DNA from: Lentinus brumalis
Lineage: Eukaryota; Basidiomycota; Agaricomycetes; Polyporales; Polyporaceae
Assembly (NCBI GenBank): GCA_001792895.1
Contig: MARA01000003.1
Span: 2,356,001-2,420,000 of the forward strand
DNA: 64,000 nucleotides
Reading direction: 5' to 3'
The notes below the pieces were generated by a model. It worked only from the letters and a program-made list of their open reading frames with translations, was not told the origin of the DNA and ran no database searches. Shown here piece by piece: positions 12,201 to 25,904 of this stretch; position 1 is the stretch's first letter, and each line of letters begins with the position of its first letter. Both the position numbers and the translations under genes were made by a program.

Positions 12201-14592
12201 TTCTGCACGAGGTCCCGCGACTGTGTCACGAACAACTGTCGAGGCTTCCGCATCGTTGCTTGGAAGCGATCGACCCACGATCTCTCCAAGGAGAGCATCT
12301 TGTAGACTATAGTGGTGGTCTTACTGTGCGATCACTTGTCAGTCCTCTCGTAAGCTCGTTAACGGTCTGGTTTGCTTTGACTCACCCAGTACCTCCGCGA
12401 CCTGGAGGACTGTTGAGCAATTATCTATTGCAAGGGCTCCTTAGGGACGCACCGAGTACAAAGCAAGAAGAGGTGTGATCCATGATCTCCCTTTCACGGT
12501 GTCTGTCCAACATTTAGAGGTTCACCTCGAACTTTGCCTTCAGCGACAACTTACGAGAGCCATGTAAGGTCAAACACCGTCGTCATGTCTTGATCCTCCA
12601 GTATGGCTGTTGTGTGCATCTCGTCAGCTTGATGAACTCAGTTGTATGAGGTCACCAGAGGAGTACGTACTCTTCAAAACCTCCTACTCCCGTTGTAGGG
12701 ATTTCAGTACCAAACGGCCGAAGGATGCTACGGAACATACCTTGGAGAAGGTCACGAATTTCTGCAGCCTGTAGATGACGGAGTCAATGAGAATCACATT
12801 TTGAAGACTTCTGCACTAACACGAGAAGTTCATGAAGCTGATTGATTCGTTAGGGTCTCGTTTGGATGCGAGCATGCTTCAACATACCTCTTCCTGCTGC
12901 TCTTTCGTGATCTTCGTATCAACGGAAGGCGCCACGGGTTTGGTTTCGGGTGCTTGAAGCGGCACCGAGAATGTATCCGGTATATAGACACAATCACCCT
13001 TGGCGAAGGGCTTGCGAGAGATGCACCTGGGACACCATCAGTGAAAACACACGTCACGCCGTCACGGAAGGGGCGGCCTGTACCTTTTCCTGTACGTAGG
13101 ATCACGAGAGATGGTGCGCAGGTGTCTGCTAGCAGAGTCCCAGAACCTCTGATCTATTTGCGCATGAGTGTATATGCCGAACAGCTTGATCACTGTGCAT
13201 GGTCGGGTAAGCCGAGCGGCTGGTGGATGATACGGAGATCAAGCCCGACCTTGCCGATCGACCTACGGCGAAGTTGTCAGTGACACTGGACATCGTGGTC
13301 AGGAGTGCATGCAAACCTTGCTGTCGTGATCATATATGCAATCAATGTAGTACTGTGCGTGTGCTCGGTTCACGATCGATCAGAGAGAGGAGGATTATGT
13401 CGCTTACTACCAAACGAGAGTCCCCTGTCATCTTTGCTTCGTATATCGGTATGTCGATGTCACCGCCGGAAAGCATCTTGTAGTTGTCTGGTGTGAAGTA
13501 TCCGTCGGAGAGATCCCTGTGATGCATCGCGATTTGAGACTTTGTGCCAGAACCGTGACCAGTTTCGTACTCACTTGATCTTGCGCATCACAATCTTGCA
13601 CCTCCTCTTATCATCCTTCCGTACCTTCCTGAGGTCACGGGCCGCACGCGACGAAAACAAGATACGCCAGGGACCAAGTCCACTCGTGGCGGGCTGTGAA
13701 TCAGTAGAGAAATCTTGAGGGTCGCACTGCTCGTATACCAAATGAGGAAGGTAAGCCATCTTGTAGAGTGCGGCGACTTCTGGTGTGCGGAATGCACCGA
13801 GATATTCCTACCGGTCCATCTCAGTATACATCCGCCGCTCGAACGGCGTTGATCACGAACCTTCAAAATGCCAATCTGCTTCTCGATGATCTCGGCCGCC
13901 AGGATGCCAGCTTGCAACTTCGAGGTGGGCACCTCCTTGCCATAGACCGTGATGGGCATCATACTGATACTTGCGGAACGTCCAACGCGAACGGACCGGC
14001 CATGCTTCTTCTGACGAGCCCTTGCTGCCCATCGGCTGGACGAAGCGTCGAGATCCTCGTCTGCAAGGGACCCTTCGGCCTGAAGCGCGGCTAGGCACTC
14101 GAGTATAGACGTTAGGACGTTCCCATCGTCCCGGCGCGCAGCCAAAACGTGGGGTGCGCCATCTGGGAGGCGTTTGCAGAACTGTGCCAACAGGGTAGGG
14201 ATCAAGGAAGAGGGGAGTTCTCCGAGGTCCTTCGTTGTTGGTTGTAGGATATCATCGGACAGAAAACGGAATGCGTGCTCGCTCGCAGCTGGTATTTGAG
14301 CCACCAAGGTCAACCGTCAAGCGAGGAGAGCGACATATATTGCAGAAAGGTACGCACCACAAAGGACGAACTCAACAAGGTACGGAACGGACTCGATTGC
14401 TGCATACACGTCCACGAATCGAACAGAAGGATCGATGAGATGGCGGTCTAAGGTGCTAACCGCGGTTTCAACAGCGGCCTCGTTGTGGAGGGACGTCGTG
14501 TCGAAGAGCGACAGGATCGCTTCTCCGACAACACGTCCCTTCGAACGAGCCTTCGTGTCGATTGGCGATATAGGAGACAGTGGAGAGGACAT
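6283..14592 (-). CDS. SF1 UvrD-like helicase/TPR/CCCH protein, paralogue A
   Basis: Multi-exon gene with ATG at 14592 (MSSPLSPIS...) whose first exon aligns with that of paralogue C (RHLIDPSVR against RHLVDPATR). A central DLRKVRKDDKRRCKIV block and an IPIYEAKMTGDSRLVV block are shared with C. Helicase motifs: P-loop GRGGTGKTTT (12317-12401, interrupted by an intron), DEAQD (11170-11184), GDTAQTI (near 11030), NYRSHAG (near 10840), YESKGLEF (near 10360) and YVAVTRAR (near 10090). TPR-like repeats lie at 9937-9000 and a CCCH zinc finger at 8400-8457. The C-terminal domain is shorter than in C, ending LHQGNTTSAQDTQF at 6283. All catalytic motifs are present. The CCCH finger suggests RNA binding (inference). 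Internal splice sites are not all resolved. Confidence 0.8.
12386..12401 (-). other. 16-nt microexon encoding the P-loop of helicase A
   Basis: On the minus strand the exon lies between CTCCAG and GTGAGT and supplies RGGT with split glycine codons on both sides, giving GRGGTGKTTT. Position and phase are the same as in paralogue C. Confidence 0.85.
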
Positions 14593-15490
14593 GAGCTGAG
14601 TAGTACTGAGGCGGGGTAGAGGACGGGGCAGGCAGCACAGAGTTAATGCTCAGTTCGAATACAAGAGACAAAGGATGGCAAGCACAAAGGCCCCGCGTCC
14701 GCGTGTTCAAGTGACCGCAACGGGACAACTCGTGGTACAAGGTTTGCTCAGACAGATCTGGGGTAAGCCCTGAATGTGGTATAAAGTCCGCATTTTACGG
14801 CATAGATTCTCCTCGGGCGCAAGGCTGTAAGATGCGCCCGAATCCTGGTGAGAGGAGGTCGTGGTGAAAAAGGAAAAGGTCAGCATATACAACGCAGCAT
14901 GTCGCGAGGACTCGGGACTTACTAAAACGACTCGTGCGCGAGCACTGCTACATCCAAAGCCATTCCCGACGCATGTTGCTCAGCCAACGCAGTCGATGCG
15001 TGCTCAGGCGTACTTACTCCCGCATCAACCGTGCCGACAGGTCAGTTCAGCATCTAAATCAGGCAATTGATGGATGCTCTCCATTCTCTTTACGAGCATC
15101 AGCTGAAGGTGAGTCTGCTAAGCCGGCCGCTTGCCAGTCTGCGGCGAGTCACATAGTACTTTGAGCCTCCAAAGCAAAGTATCGGTTAGTTTGCGAAGCG
15201 TGGAAACGTGCGCATGGAGTACATGCGTGTGCCCCGAGAGATCCGCCCATATACATGGAAAAGGGGAAGCAGACATAGGAAGTCGCAAGGAAGTCGCGTC
15301 CTGGGTGTGCTGCGGTAGACCAGGCGTCAGAGTGGGACTTGCAACTTGGCTCCACGTGGGCGGAATCTCAGATATGATCGGGACTGCGGGCGCTTGAAAC
15401 TTTGTGGCAGCAGTCTGTCCCGAGCAAGTCTGTCCTGTCCAGTGCCCCACCCGTCTCTCCTCACGCAATCTCGAGCTTTATCGACTCGCA
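14593..15490. other. Divergent intergenic region, helicase A / DBP3
   Basis: About 0.9 kb between two divergently transcribed start codons, so it must hold both promoters. I see no convincing gene, RNA or repeat. Confidence 0.5.
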
Positions 15491-17838
<2,348 letters not shown>

Positions 17839-18314
17839 ATTGATTCCCCCCGAGTAGGAGGTGTATCCATTCCGCCGGCGAGAAGTGGCCCTGGCAGTCA
17901 ACTAGTCAACGCGGATATCCGTCAAGTCTGCACCTCGCCTGCCCCTATACCTAACAACGTATATACGCATGCAATTGTGGGGTTGTGGTTATTAGCCATA
18001 GTGACCGGACTGTGGCCGGAGTGTGCGTCACCGCCAAAATAGGGATGTGGCTGTGGGGGGAGCGGCAGGGAAAGGTAGAAGTCCGCTTCTTCTACATACC
18101 TTTCCCTACCTTTCCTCATCGTCTCTGCCGTCGTCGTCGCTGTCGCCCACGACGACGAGCTACGTCGTATCTACTTGCTCGCTGTTTCAGACGCTGCTCA
18201 CCACCGCCCGGGTTTGACTGTATTGCATTACGCAGCACTCGCCTCATATAATCCTCTCAGCTCGCCTGATCCACGCCGCCACCACCCCTCGACCTCCTGC
18301 CCTCGCCACCAGCC
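17839..18314. promoter_or_regulatory. Upstream region of the ORP gene
   Basis: Intergenic stretch with an imperfect hairpin (about 18068-18113, AAGGTAGAAG against CTTCTACATACCTT), a GTCGTCGTC-rich tract and an AT-rich CATATAAT at about 18242-18249, roughly 70 bp before the ATG, which may act as a TATA-like element. No gene is seen. Confidence 0.35.
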
Positions 18315-20258
18315 ATGATGGGTCTATTCAACCAGGCGACGTCTAAGATGGGCTACAAACCACGCGGCGCGGATGAAGACAAGGTCCCGGACGACACAGA
18401 GCCGGACGACACCTCCATCCTGTCTGTCTCTTCCGCTCTCGCGATGCGTTACCTCTCCCTCGCTGACCCATGCGTCGATGTCGATGAATACAGGGACGAG
18501 AACGAGGGCTCTATCATTGCATCGCTCATCTCGCAGCTAAGGCGAGTCCTTGCGCACCCTCCGCCACCAGGGTGTGGCCGCGCCCCGGCTGACGCAAGTC
18601 GTGCACAGAGTTGGCATGGATCTCCACAAAGTGACCTTCCCGACTTTCGTACTAGAGCCCCGCAGCATGCTAGAGCGCATCACCGACTTTATGTCCCATC
18701 CAGATCTCCTTTTCGGGTGCGTTTTCTCCATCTCTCTTGGATCTCCTTATCCATTCCGTTCACGCAATGCCCGCGATGTCCTTTCCACACCCCGCATGAC
18801 CACACCCCATTAAACAGTGCTGAGAATTGCGACGACCCCGAAGAACGGTTCATCCGCGTCCTACAGTACTACCTCGCCGGCTGGCACATCAAGCCAAAGG
18901 GCGTGAAGAAGCCGTGCGTTTGCACACTCCGGTCGCGTGTTGTGCTGACGCTCACCAACGTTCGCTCCGTTCCTTGCGCGCGCGGCTCACAGATACAACC
19001 CCGTCCTGGGCGAGTTCTTCCGCTGTCGATATGACTACGCCGACGGCTCGCGCGGGTTCTACATCGCAGAACAAGGTGAGTACACTCCCAGCAACTGCGT
19101 CTCACCCATATCGCGCTCTGGATACCGGATTCTCACCCCTCGTTCGTCTACGCAGTCTCCCACCACCCGCCCATATCCGCCTTCTATTACGTCTCTCCAC
19201 AGAACAAGGTGTGCGTTATCGGCGAGCTCCGGCCAAAGTCCAAGTTCCTCGGTAACTCCGTGTCCACGACGATGGAGGGCGAGAACCGGGTGTACCTCCT
19301 CGGTCGCCCGGAGGACAAAGGTGCGTACGCGTTCACTGCGCGCGGTTCGTCCGCGATGCACAGTCAGACAATGCTGACGGATTATGCCCGATGCCGCCCC
19401 GCTCACGTACGCGGTTTGCGCTCGTGTCGGGCGCCACACAACAGAATACGTCATCTCCATGCCGAACATGTACGCAAGGGGTATCCTGTGGGGCAAGATG
19501 TTCCTCGAGCTCGGTGACTCGTGTATGGCGAAGAACGAGCAGACGGGTCACTATGCTGACATCCAGTTCAAGACGAAGGTGAGTCAACTTCTGGGGGATA
19601 AGCGCCCGGACTCGTCGATGTTGTGGTCGCGCTAGTGCTCACGCCCGCGCTGCTCATAGGGGTACTTCTCTGGAACATATAACGCAATCTCCGGTCGGAT
19701 ACGCCGCGGTAACAGTGATATTGGTGAGATATCGGGCAAGTGGAGCGCAGTAATGGAGTACAAGAATGCCAAGGTGCGTCCACCTGCATTTTCCGGCGAC
19801 CTCCAGCTAATGATGTGCCGGTCTTTGCAAACGCACGCAGGGCGAGAAGCGGGTCCTTTTTGACGCACAGAAAGACGGACAGAACATCGCCCCAAAGTGG
19901 GTCGCCCCCGAGGAGGAGCAGGAGCCGAACGAGTCGCGGAGGCTCTGGACGCGCCTCACGCATGCTATCGTCGCGAGAGACATGGACGCCGCCACGGAGG
20001 CGAAGACAGCTGTAGAGGAGTCGCAGCGGGAGGCACGCCGCAAGATGGACGAGCACGACGAGGTACACGTGCCCCGGTTCTTCCACCTCAAGGACGGCCG
20101 GTGGGTGCCTAAGCTGTCGTACGTGTTTCCGGTTCTTCGCGCTTGTAGTCTGGCTGACGTTACACCCTTGCTACAGGCTGCCCTCGGACCCCCATGAGGC
20201 CATACAAGCGGTCGAGAAATTCATCTGGCCCACGCTCCCGCCCTCTTACGCCCAGTGA
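18315..20258 (+). CDS. Oxysterol-binding protein-related lipid transfer protein (short ORP, Osh6/7-like)
   Basis: Ten exons (18315-18421, 18494-18541, 18609-18716, 18818-18913, 18993-19075, 19156-19320, 19445-19578, 19660-19773, 19841-20118, 20177-20258) encode 404 aa. The OSBP signature EQVSHHPP is formed across the 19075/19156 junction. The lipid-binding lid region ([20 protein letters not shown]), [10 protein letters not shown] and a C-terminal basic/charged helix are present. There is no PH domain or ankyrin repeat, so this is a short ORP. Short yeast ORPs (Osh4, Osh6/7) exchange sterol or phosphatidylserine against PI4P at contact sites; PYNPVLGE and the overall order look closest to Osh6/7, but ligand is inferred. 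The second intron appears to use a GC donor (18542). Confidence 0.88.
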
Positions 20259-21134
20259 TGATGATGCTGACGTCGTGTGTAATGCGTAACGAAACCCCGT
20301 GTGCAATAATGTAATGTACAAGATACAGGACTCTCCTCATCGTCCACCTCGTTGTTGTTGTGTTGCTTGCCCGCTTGCTGCCTACCTACAGACTCCTCGG
20401 CTATCGCGGAAGGGACAGGCATTCTAGGATCCCGGCTTACGAGCGTACATACTTACATATCCCAGATTAATTCAAAGTATCAGAATCCGTTCAAGTACCG
20501 TGCCTCTCGTTGTGATCTGTACAAAGGTGCGTGGCCCGTCCTAATCAGCGCGACTGATTTCGATTGATAGGTCGCTAGCAGTGGCGTACATATGGACTTC
20601 GCCACAAAGTACTTAGCACACCGGGCGCATGCATAAAACCGGAGACAGCCGGAAGTATGGAAATGGGGTTTGCCCGAATATGTGCATACCTACGATGTTC
20701 ATGACACCCACTAACACCTGCACGATCAGCGCTGTCTACTCTCTAGTTCTTGCATCTGCTCCGCGGCGCCGCTGCCAAAAGGGTCGGGTTGTGGATCATC
20801 AGCCTTCAATCCGGTCTGACGGCTTTTCCCTAAAAGTGAGGTAACCTGCTCCTTCCTAACTGACCCTGAGAACTGACCGTCCTCGTAGCAACGCGCCATG
20901 TTGTCACTAGAAGAGGCTAGCGCAAAGTGCATTTGAGCGGTGTTACAGTCGGCTGTGGCTTAGAGTCTAGTTCTGTCGACTTGACTCGCCCGCGGCGCTT
21001 TGACGCTGTCTCAGCATGCTTTGCGTCGCTGCCGTCAGTGTCAACTTGGACAGTAACGATGTCCTCCGAGAGTGTATTCGCCCGCTACGCGTTATCGCCT
21101 CGCTCGCTCGCCCTCCTCCCAGTCCGTACGAACC
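20259..21134. other. Intergenic region
   Basis: 3' flank of the ORP gene and upstream region of the DUF6533 gene. Only short frames without recognisable protein character are present. Confidence 0.5.
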
Positions 21135-22651
21135 ATGGATAACGTGGTAGTCACTAGGAAGTTCAACCTTGCGGCCAGAAGTAAGTGCATCATTGGTCAT
21201 CACTTTGCCAGGATCACGCTGCTCAAGGGGTGCTTTTCAGCCTTGTTTCTGTACGAGTATCTCCTCACGTTCGATCTGGAGGTGGAATACTTCTGGAGAT
21301 TGCGGCTCACGCGTGCGACTGCTCTGTACTTCGCCAATCGTTATACCAATGTGGCCCTGGCGATCACGAACGTGATAGAACTAGTCGTAAAGACGGAGAG
21401 CGACCAAGTGAGTGTCCACGTTAGCATCTGCTCAACCAATTTGAAGCGAAGCGGACCCTAGCTGTGAGGAAATAGAGATATGTGTTGTGTCGATACTGAT
21501 GGCACTGAGGTAGATGCGAAGTGCTGGAGATGACCTTGGGGGCGGAAGTCATACTAGCACAACTGCTACTACTCGGTGAGTTTTCTGCGTGCCTTGGGAT
21601 GCACGCATGTAACAGATGCCTAGCCTTCTCCGTACTGCGAGTCCACGCTGTCACTGACCGCAACTGCTGCTACACCCTGATGGTACTTTCCGTTGCGATG
21701 GTATCTCCGGTGATCCTTATGGTGCGCTCAGTCTCAATGCCTGGAAACCTTGGTGAGTCACTCGCTGATTTCTATCTTGCAGTATATCGTCATCCGCTCC
21801 TATGGGTATACGACTCCCGCTCCTTTGTATGCCTGTGCCAAGTCCTTCACCCTGTCGCTGGGCGACTACGACAAGTGAGTTGCTGGAACAGCAGTGCCTC
21901 GCAACGTCCTTTGCTGACCGCCGTCTGCGACATGCAGACGTACGCGCTCTGCATGCATCCCTGATCACTGGCGATACTGAAGCCCTACAGTCATTATCGT
22001 CGCTCGGCTAGGAGTCGTCTTCTGCGATCTATTGGTCGTCATCTTCGTCCTGCGGGTGGTAGGTGTACCGTGGATGCGTCCCAGGCTTCAATCACGCATG
22101 GCGCCGGTGACAGTGTCCCTCTGAGAAGCAGTATGTCATTATATGCTGTCTTGTTTTGTACTCATCCTTATCTGCCCATGGAGGTATCGTCTTCTTTATG
22201 TAAGTCATTCATGATTCGGTGTGTCGCATAGCAGCGCTCACCTGTTGGTAGAGTGCTGTTCCTGCTCAACCTCGCGCAGATCATCGTCTCTGCCCTTCAC
22301 TTCAAGGTGCACAGAGCCTCTTCGAATTTCCGGTCGTCTCACTGACCAGATGCTCCTCTTCGTTTAGAATCCCGCGACAGTCGGAGCGTTCTTGTCTCCG
22401 TATGTCCATCCGCATATGTTCGAGTCAGGGTCCCACTGCTCACGATCCTCACACCCCCGGCTAGCATCACCTCGATTTTCATCACGCGCATGCTCACGAG
22501 CCTACGCCAGGCGGACCGCTCTTTAGATGACGACTTCCTCTCCTTATTCGTTCGTGCGGGCATGCAGAACGTCGAGACGTTCACCCTTCACGAGCTCACC
22601 ACGCTCCAATTCACGCCCATGTCCCGCTCGAGCGCGGAAGACGAGGTGTAA
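21135..22651 (+). CDS. DUF6533-type multi-pass membrane protein
   Basis: The first exons (21135-21180 and 21241-21407, joined by an exact 60 bp intron) encode LFLYEYLLTFDLEVEYFW and ALYFANRYTN, the signature of the basidiomycete DUF6533 family. Later exons encode hydrophobic segments as expected for a roughly seven-helix protein: FSVLRVHAVTDRN with LMVLSVAMVSPVILM (about 21620-21720), YIVIRSYGYTTPAPLYACAK (from 21783), VARLGVVFCDLLVVIFVL (from 21995) and FLLNLAQIIVSALHFK (from 22258). The cytoplasmic tail is ITRMLTSLRQADRSLDDD, ending at TAA 22651. Function is unknown in the family. Several splice sites between 21408 and 22300 could not be fixed in frame, so a damaged copy is possible. Confidence 0.6.
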
Positions 22652-23572
22652 CTAGATTGGAGGTGGCCGCAAGGATGTGAATAGTACCTCCCCATCCACG
22701 TCCTGACAGCTGACGAAGCTCATCAGTTTTCGCTGTCTGTCGCATGCGCTAGATCTCGTGATGACATACTCCAGCGACCCTCTGGTCCATGTCACGTACT
22801 CTCCCTTAGCACAATCCACTGCATCTTGACAGCTGATCAGCCGCGTCCCAATCTTCGAAGATGTAATCCAACGCAAGCTGAGGTTCGGCGTCGAAATGGC
22901 AAGCGCTCTTGCCGTTCTGGTGAACCTCGTTCCCCACTTGCTCTCCCTACTCGTCTAAACCGGAATTAAGGTGCGAGTCAAATATCCGGCGAGTTTAGGG
23001 CAGGCTTTCTCAGTAACTCACATCTCTCAGACAGCGGATCGACCTCCTACCACACCCTGTTCACCCTGTCAGCTTTTGGCACGTAGAAGATTTACAGAGG
23101 AACCTAACGTCACCCTTACGCCATTGCGATCACTGCTACGCCCTACCGCCGCAGTCCAAGTCTGTCAAGTCGGGACCGCTTGCCTGACGCGCAGTGATGA
23201 AGGTGAGCATATGAGCGCGTCCTCACTGGTTCGTATTGTGGCGCCGATGCTCTCGGGACTTCGAGGTGTGTCAGTCTCAGCCCATTGTCGCCTTATCCGA
23301 GTGAGCGTTGGCGTCAGGAGGTCGAGGACTACTGTATACAGTCGAACGCCGACACGGGTGTCATCAAGGGCTCGCCGAGAGCAAGGCACCTCGCTAAATG
23401 GCATATATGTTTCCAAAGAGCAACACACTCTTCGTAGTATAAAAGCCCAATGGTGAGAGAGCGCACAGGGCGCATGTCAAGGCAAAGCCCCACAGGAATC
23501 TGCACATCGTGAGTGATTTGGGGTCTCGCGACAAACACATGTACTCACCACAGGCATAGTACTACCTTCACG
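22652..23572. other. Intergenic region with a possible small exon set and a TATA box
   Basis: At 22715-22958 two intron-flanked open stretches (LTKLISFRCLSHALDLVM and LISRVPIFEDVIQRKL, each preceded by a CAG acceptor) end in TAA at 22958. They could be terminal exons of the preceding gene or a decayed gene; I cannot assign them. The rest looks non-coding up to the promoter of the next gene. Confidence 0.3.
23438..23444 (+). promoter_or_regulatory. TATA box of the arylsulfotransferase-like gene
   Basis: TATAAAA lies 129 bp before the likely start codon at 23573, a workable distance for a fungal core promoter with a short leader. Confidence 0.45.
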
Positions 23573-25093
23573 ATGCTCGCCCGTCTAGCCGCCGTCTTCC
23601 TCTCGGTGGGCTTGGCTACCGCTGGCCACCCATACGAATTCTCCTTCTTGACAACAAATTCCACACCTGTCGCCCTCAACATTTCCATCTGCTCGAGCTC
23701 CTTCACATCCTCCAATCCCCTCATCCTCGCCACGCCCTACGGCAAGGGAGTGAGCTCCCCAGGGCCGACGATCTACGACGCCTCCGGGGCAGTCGTCTGG
23801 CATGCGCCCGAATGGGGCGTTGCTCACGACATGAATGTGCAGACCTTGCGTGGCCAACCCGTCCTCGCCTTCTGGACCGGGGTAGAGATCAAAACCGGCT
23901 GGGTGAACGGCACCGTCGTCCTCCTCGACAAGTCATACAGCGTCGTCGGCATGGTGGCCGCCCGCGCGCCCTACCGCGCTGATTTCCACGAGTTCGAGAT
24001 CCTGCGCTCGGACGATGATACCGCCGTCTTGACCTCATACAACCGCATCTCCGCCAATCTGAGCGCGATAGGGGGCCCCGCCGAGGGATACGTGCTCGAC
24101 TCGCTCGTGCAGATCGTGACGCTGGACGGGAGCGACTCCCTCCGATTCAACTGGAGCGCCTGGGAACACCTGCCTCTGAACGAGACGTATGCGCTTCCGG
24201 GAACACGCGGGGACGGAACTCTGGACAGTCCCCTGGATGTCGCACATATCAACGCCGTCGACGTCTCCGCCGATGGGCGGAGCATCCTCATGTCGTCCCG
24301 GCACTATCAGCAGCTGATGAAGGTCGACCGTGTGACGGGCGAGGTGGAGTGGAGGATGGGTGGGATGAAGAGCGACTTCACCTTCGGGCCCGGCGCCGAG
24401 TTCCATTTCCAGCACCACGGCCGCTGGCACGAGAACGGGAGAGCAGTCTCGGTATTCGACAACGGGGCGAGCGACTGGGAGGTCATCGAGCCGACCGCAC
24501 GCGGCATCTACCTGTCCGTGAACGAGAAGACGCGGCATGTCGAGCTCGTGCGAGAGTGGCTGCCGTTGTACCGAAATATCACGAAGATGATGGGGGACGT
24601 CCAGGTCCTTTTACGCGGCGGGAACGTGTGGATTGACTTTGGCACAAACCCGTGGATGATGGAACAGACCTGGGATGGCGAGATGCTGTTCTGGGCGACC
24701 CTAGGACCCAACGAGCCGAGCGAAGCAAATGGTCCAATCGGTAGCGATAGAGTGTTCAGGACGACGGAGTGGGTGGGCGAGCCAGCAGCCCCTCCAGCCA
24801 TGGCCGTGGTACAACGGCTCAATGGCGCAGGCACAGAGGTCTACGTCTCCTGGAACGGAGCTACCACAGTGACAGAGTACGAGCTTCATGCCGGTGCGAG
24901 TCCGCAATCGATGACAGTCGTGGCTCGAACGGCAAAAGCAGGCTTCGAGAACGCCTTTCTTTTGTCTCAACCCGAACCACAGTTTGTGCAGGCCGTGGCC
25001 CTGGGTCAGAAGGGGAAGGAATTGGGGAGGACCGGCGTATACGATGTAGCTGACGGCCTTCGGGTGTCGGATGGTAGAGTCGCGCGCATCTGA
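23573..25093 (+). CDS. Secreted arylsulfotransferase-family (ASST) protein
   Basis: Single-exon gene of 506 aa. The chosen ATG at 23573 gives a classic signal peptide (MLARLAAVFLSVGLATAG); longer in-frame starts would bury it. The body matches the fungal Arylsulfotran_2 pattern: WHAPEWGVAHDMNVQ, FHEFEIL, DVAHINAVDVSADGRSIL, SSRHYQQLMKVDRVTGEVEWRMGG, FQHHGRWHENG and VSVFDNGASDWE, typical of a beta-propeller. Several N-x-S/T sequons agree with secretion. Bacterial ASST moves sulfate between phenols, but activity of the fungal secreted members is not established. It is the only long intronless gene in a window whose other genes are cut into many exons. Confidence 0.85.
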   Translation: MLARLAAVFLSVGLATAGHPYEFSFLTTNSTPVALNISICSSSFTSSNPLILATPYGKGVSSPGPTIYDASGAVVWHAPEWGVAHDMNVQTLRGQPVLAFWTGVEIKTGWVNGTVVLLDKSYSVVGMVAARAPYRADFHEFEILRSDDDTAVLTSYNRISANLSAIGGPAEGYVLDSLVQIVTLDGSDSLRFNWSAWEHLPLNETYALPGTRGDGTLDSPLDVAHINAVDVSADGRSILMSSRHYQQLMKVDRVTGEVEWRMGGMKSDFTFGPGAEFHFQHHGRWHENGRAVSVFDNGASDWEVIEPTARGIYLSVNEKTRHVELVREWLPLYRNITKMMGDVQVLLRGGNVWIDFGTNPWMMEQTWDGEMLFWATLGPNEPSEANGPIGSDRVFRTTEWVGEPAAPPAMAVVQRLNGAGTEVYVSWNGATTVTEYELHAGASPQSMTVVARTAKAGFENAFLLSQPEPQFVQAVALGQKGKELGRTGVYDVADGLRVSDGRVARI

Positions 25094-25904
25094 TCATGAA
25101 TAGATTGACTTGTGCGTCCGCACTGCCAAGTTGGAGCCCCGAAATGACAGAACTGCGTGATAGTTAAGTATACTCGTAAGCTCAGCGACAGTCCGGCCGA
25201 TGAAGAGGTGCTGATAGTAATAAGGTACTGTGGTTATCTCTCCGATTGGATTGTGCAAACAAACTCAATCCTGCGCCCTCACGACGCCCTGTTTCTAGTC
25301 ATGATCGCTGGTGATTGTCAGGAGTAAAGATTCCTGTTGAGGGCGCAGCGTACACTCCGCTATTAGCTCGAAGTACTGTTTTACCTTCTCGTCAACAACA
25401 TTCAAGGATACTTGCATGACATGAATACTAGCCACTCACAAGGTTCAAAAGCAACAGCTGGAATTGTAGTACGACTCCGAACTCGTCGTCGCGCAGAATC
25501 GCTCAATCCGGAACCCCTCGATCGCGTCACGCTATTGAACGGTTCAGAAGAGGTGGAGTGAGCTGCGAGTATATAAGGCCTCGTCCTGGGCCGCAACCGC
25601 CCACCATTCCTTTCCCTCTTCCCTCACTCCTCCTTTTACAACCCATGGCCGCTGCCGTCGTCGTCGCCGACGTCGAGCTCATTGCTCCGCGGCGGCCCGG
25701 GCCCGCCCGCTTCAATTAAGGCTTGAGCGCCTGAGAGCCACGTGGCTCTGACCACCCATCGAGTTCTCGTCCCAGCTGTCGTCGCCGGACACTCACCTAT
25801 ACCCCGTCCCCGCTTCTCTCCTCGTCGCGTGCAGCGTCGAGCTCGTCGACGCCGACGACGTCCTCAGTTGTCGCGTTGTCCTTTCGTAGACGTCTTCGCC
25901 CACC
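25094..25904 (+). promoter_or_regulatory. Upstream region of the Upa2-like gene with TATA box and uORF
   Basis: A TATATAA element stands at 25570-25576. About 70 bp downstream an ATG in good context (CCCATGG, 25645) opens a 24-codon upstream ORF that stops at 25719, before the main ATG at 25905. CT-rich and GTCGTC-rich leader sequence follows. No other gene is seen in 25094-25560. Confidence 0.45.

Noticed and set aside
1..14592. A and B read as one very long minus-strand gene
   Set aside because: A has its own stop at 6283, and both genes contain a full set of helicase motifs and separate start regions.
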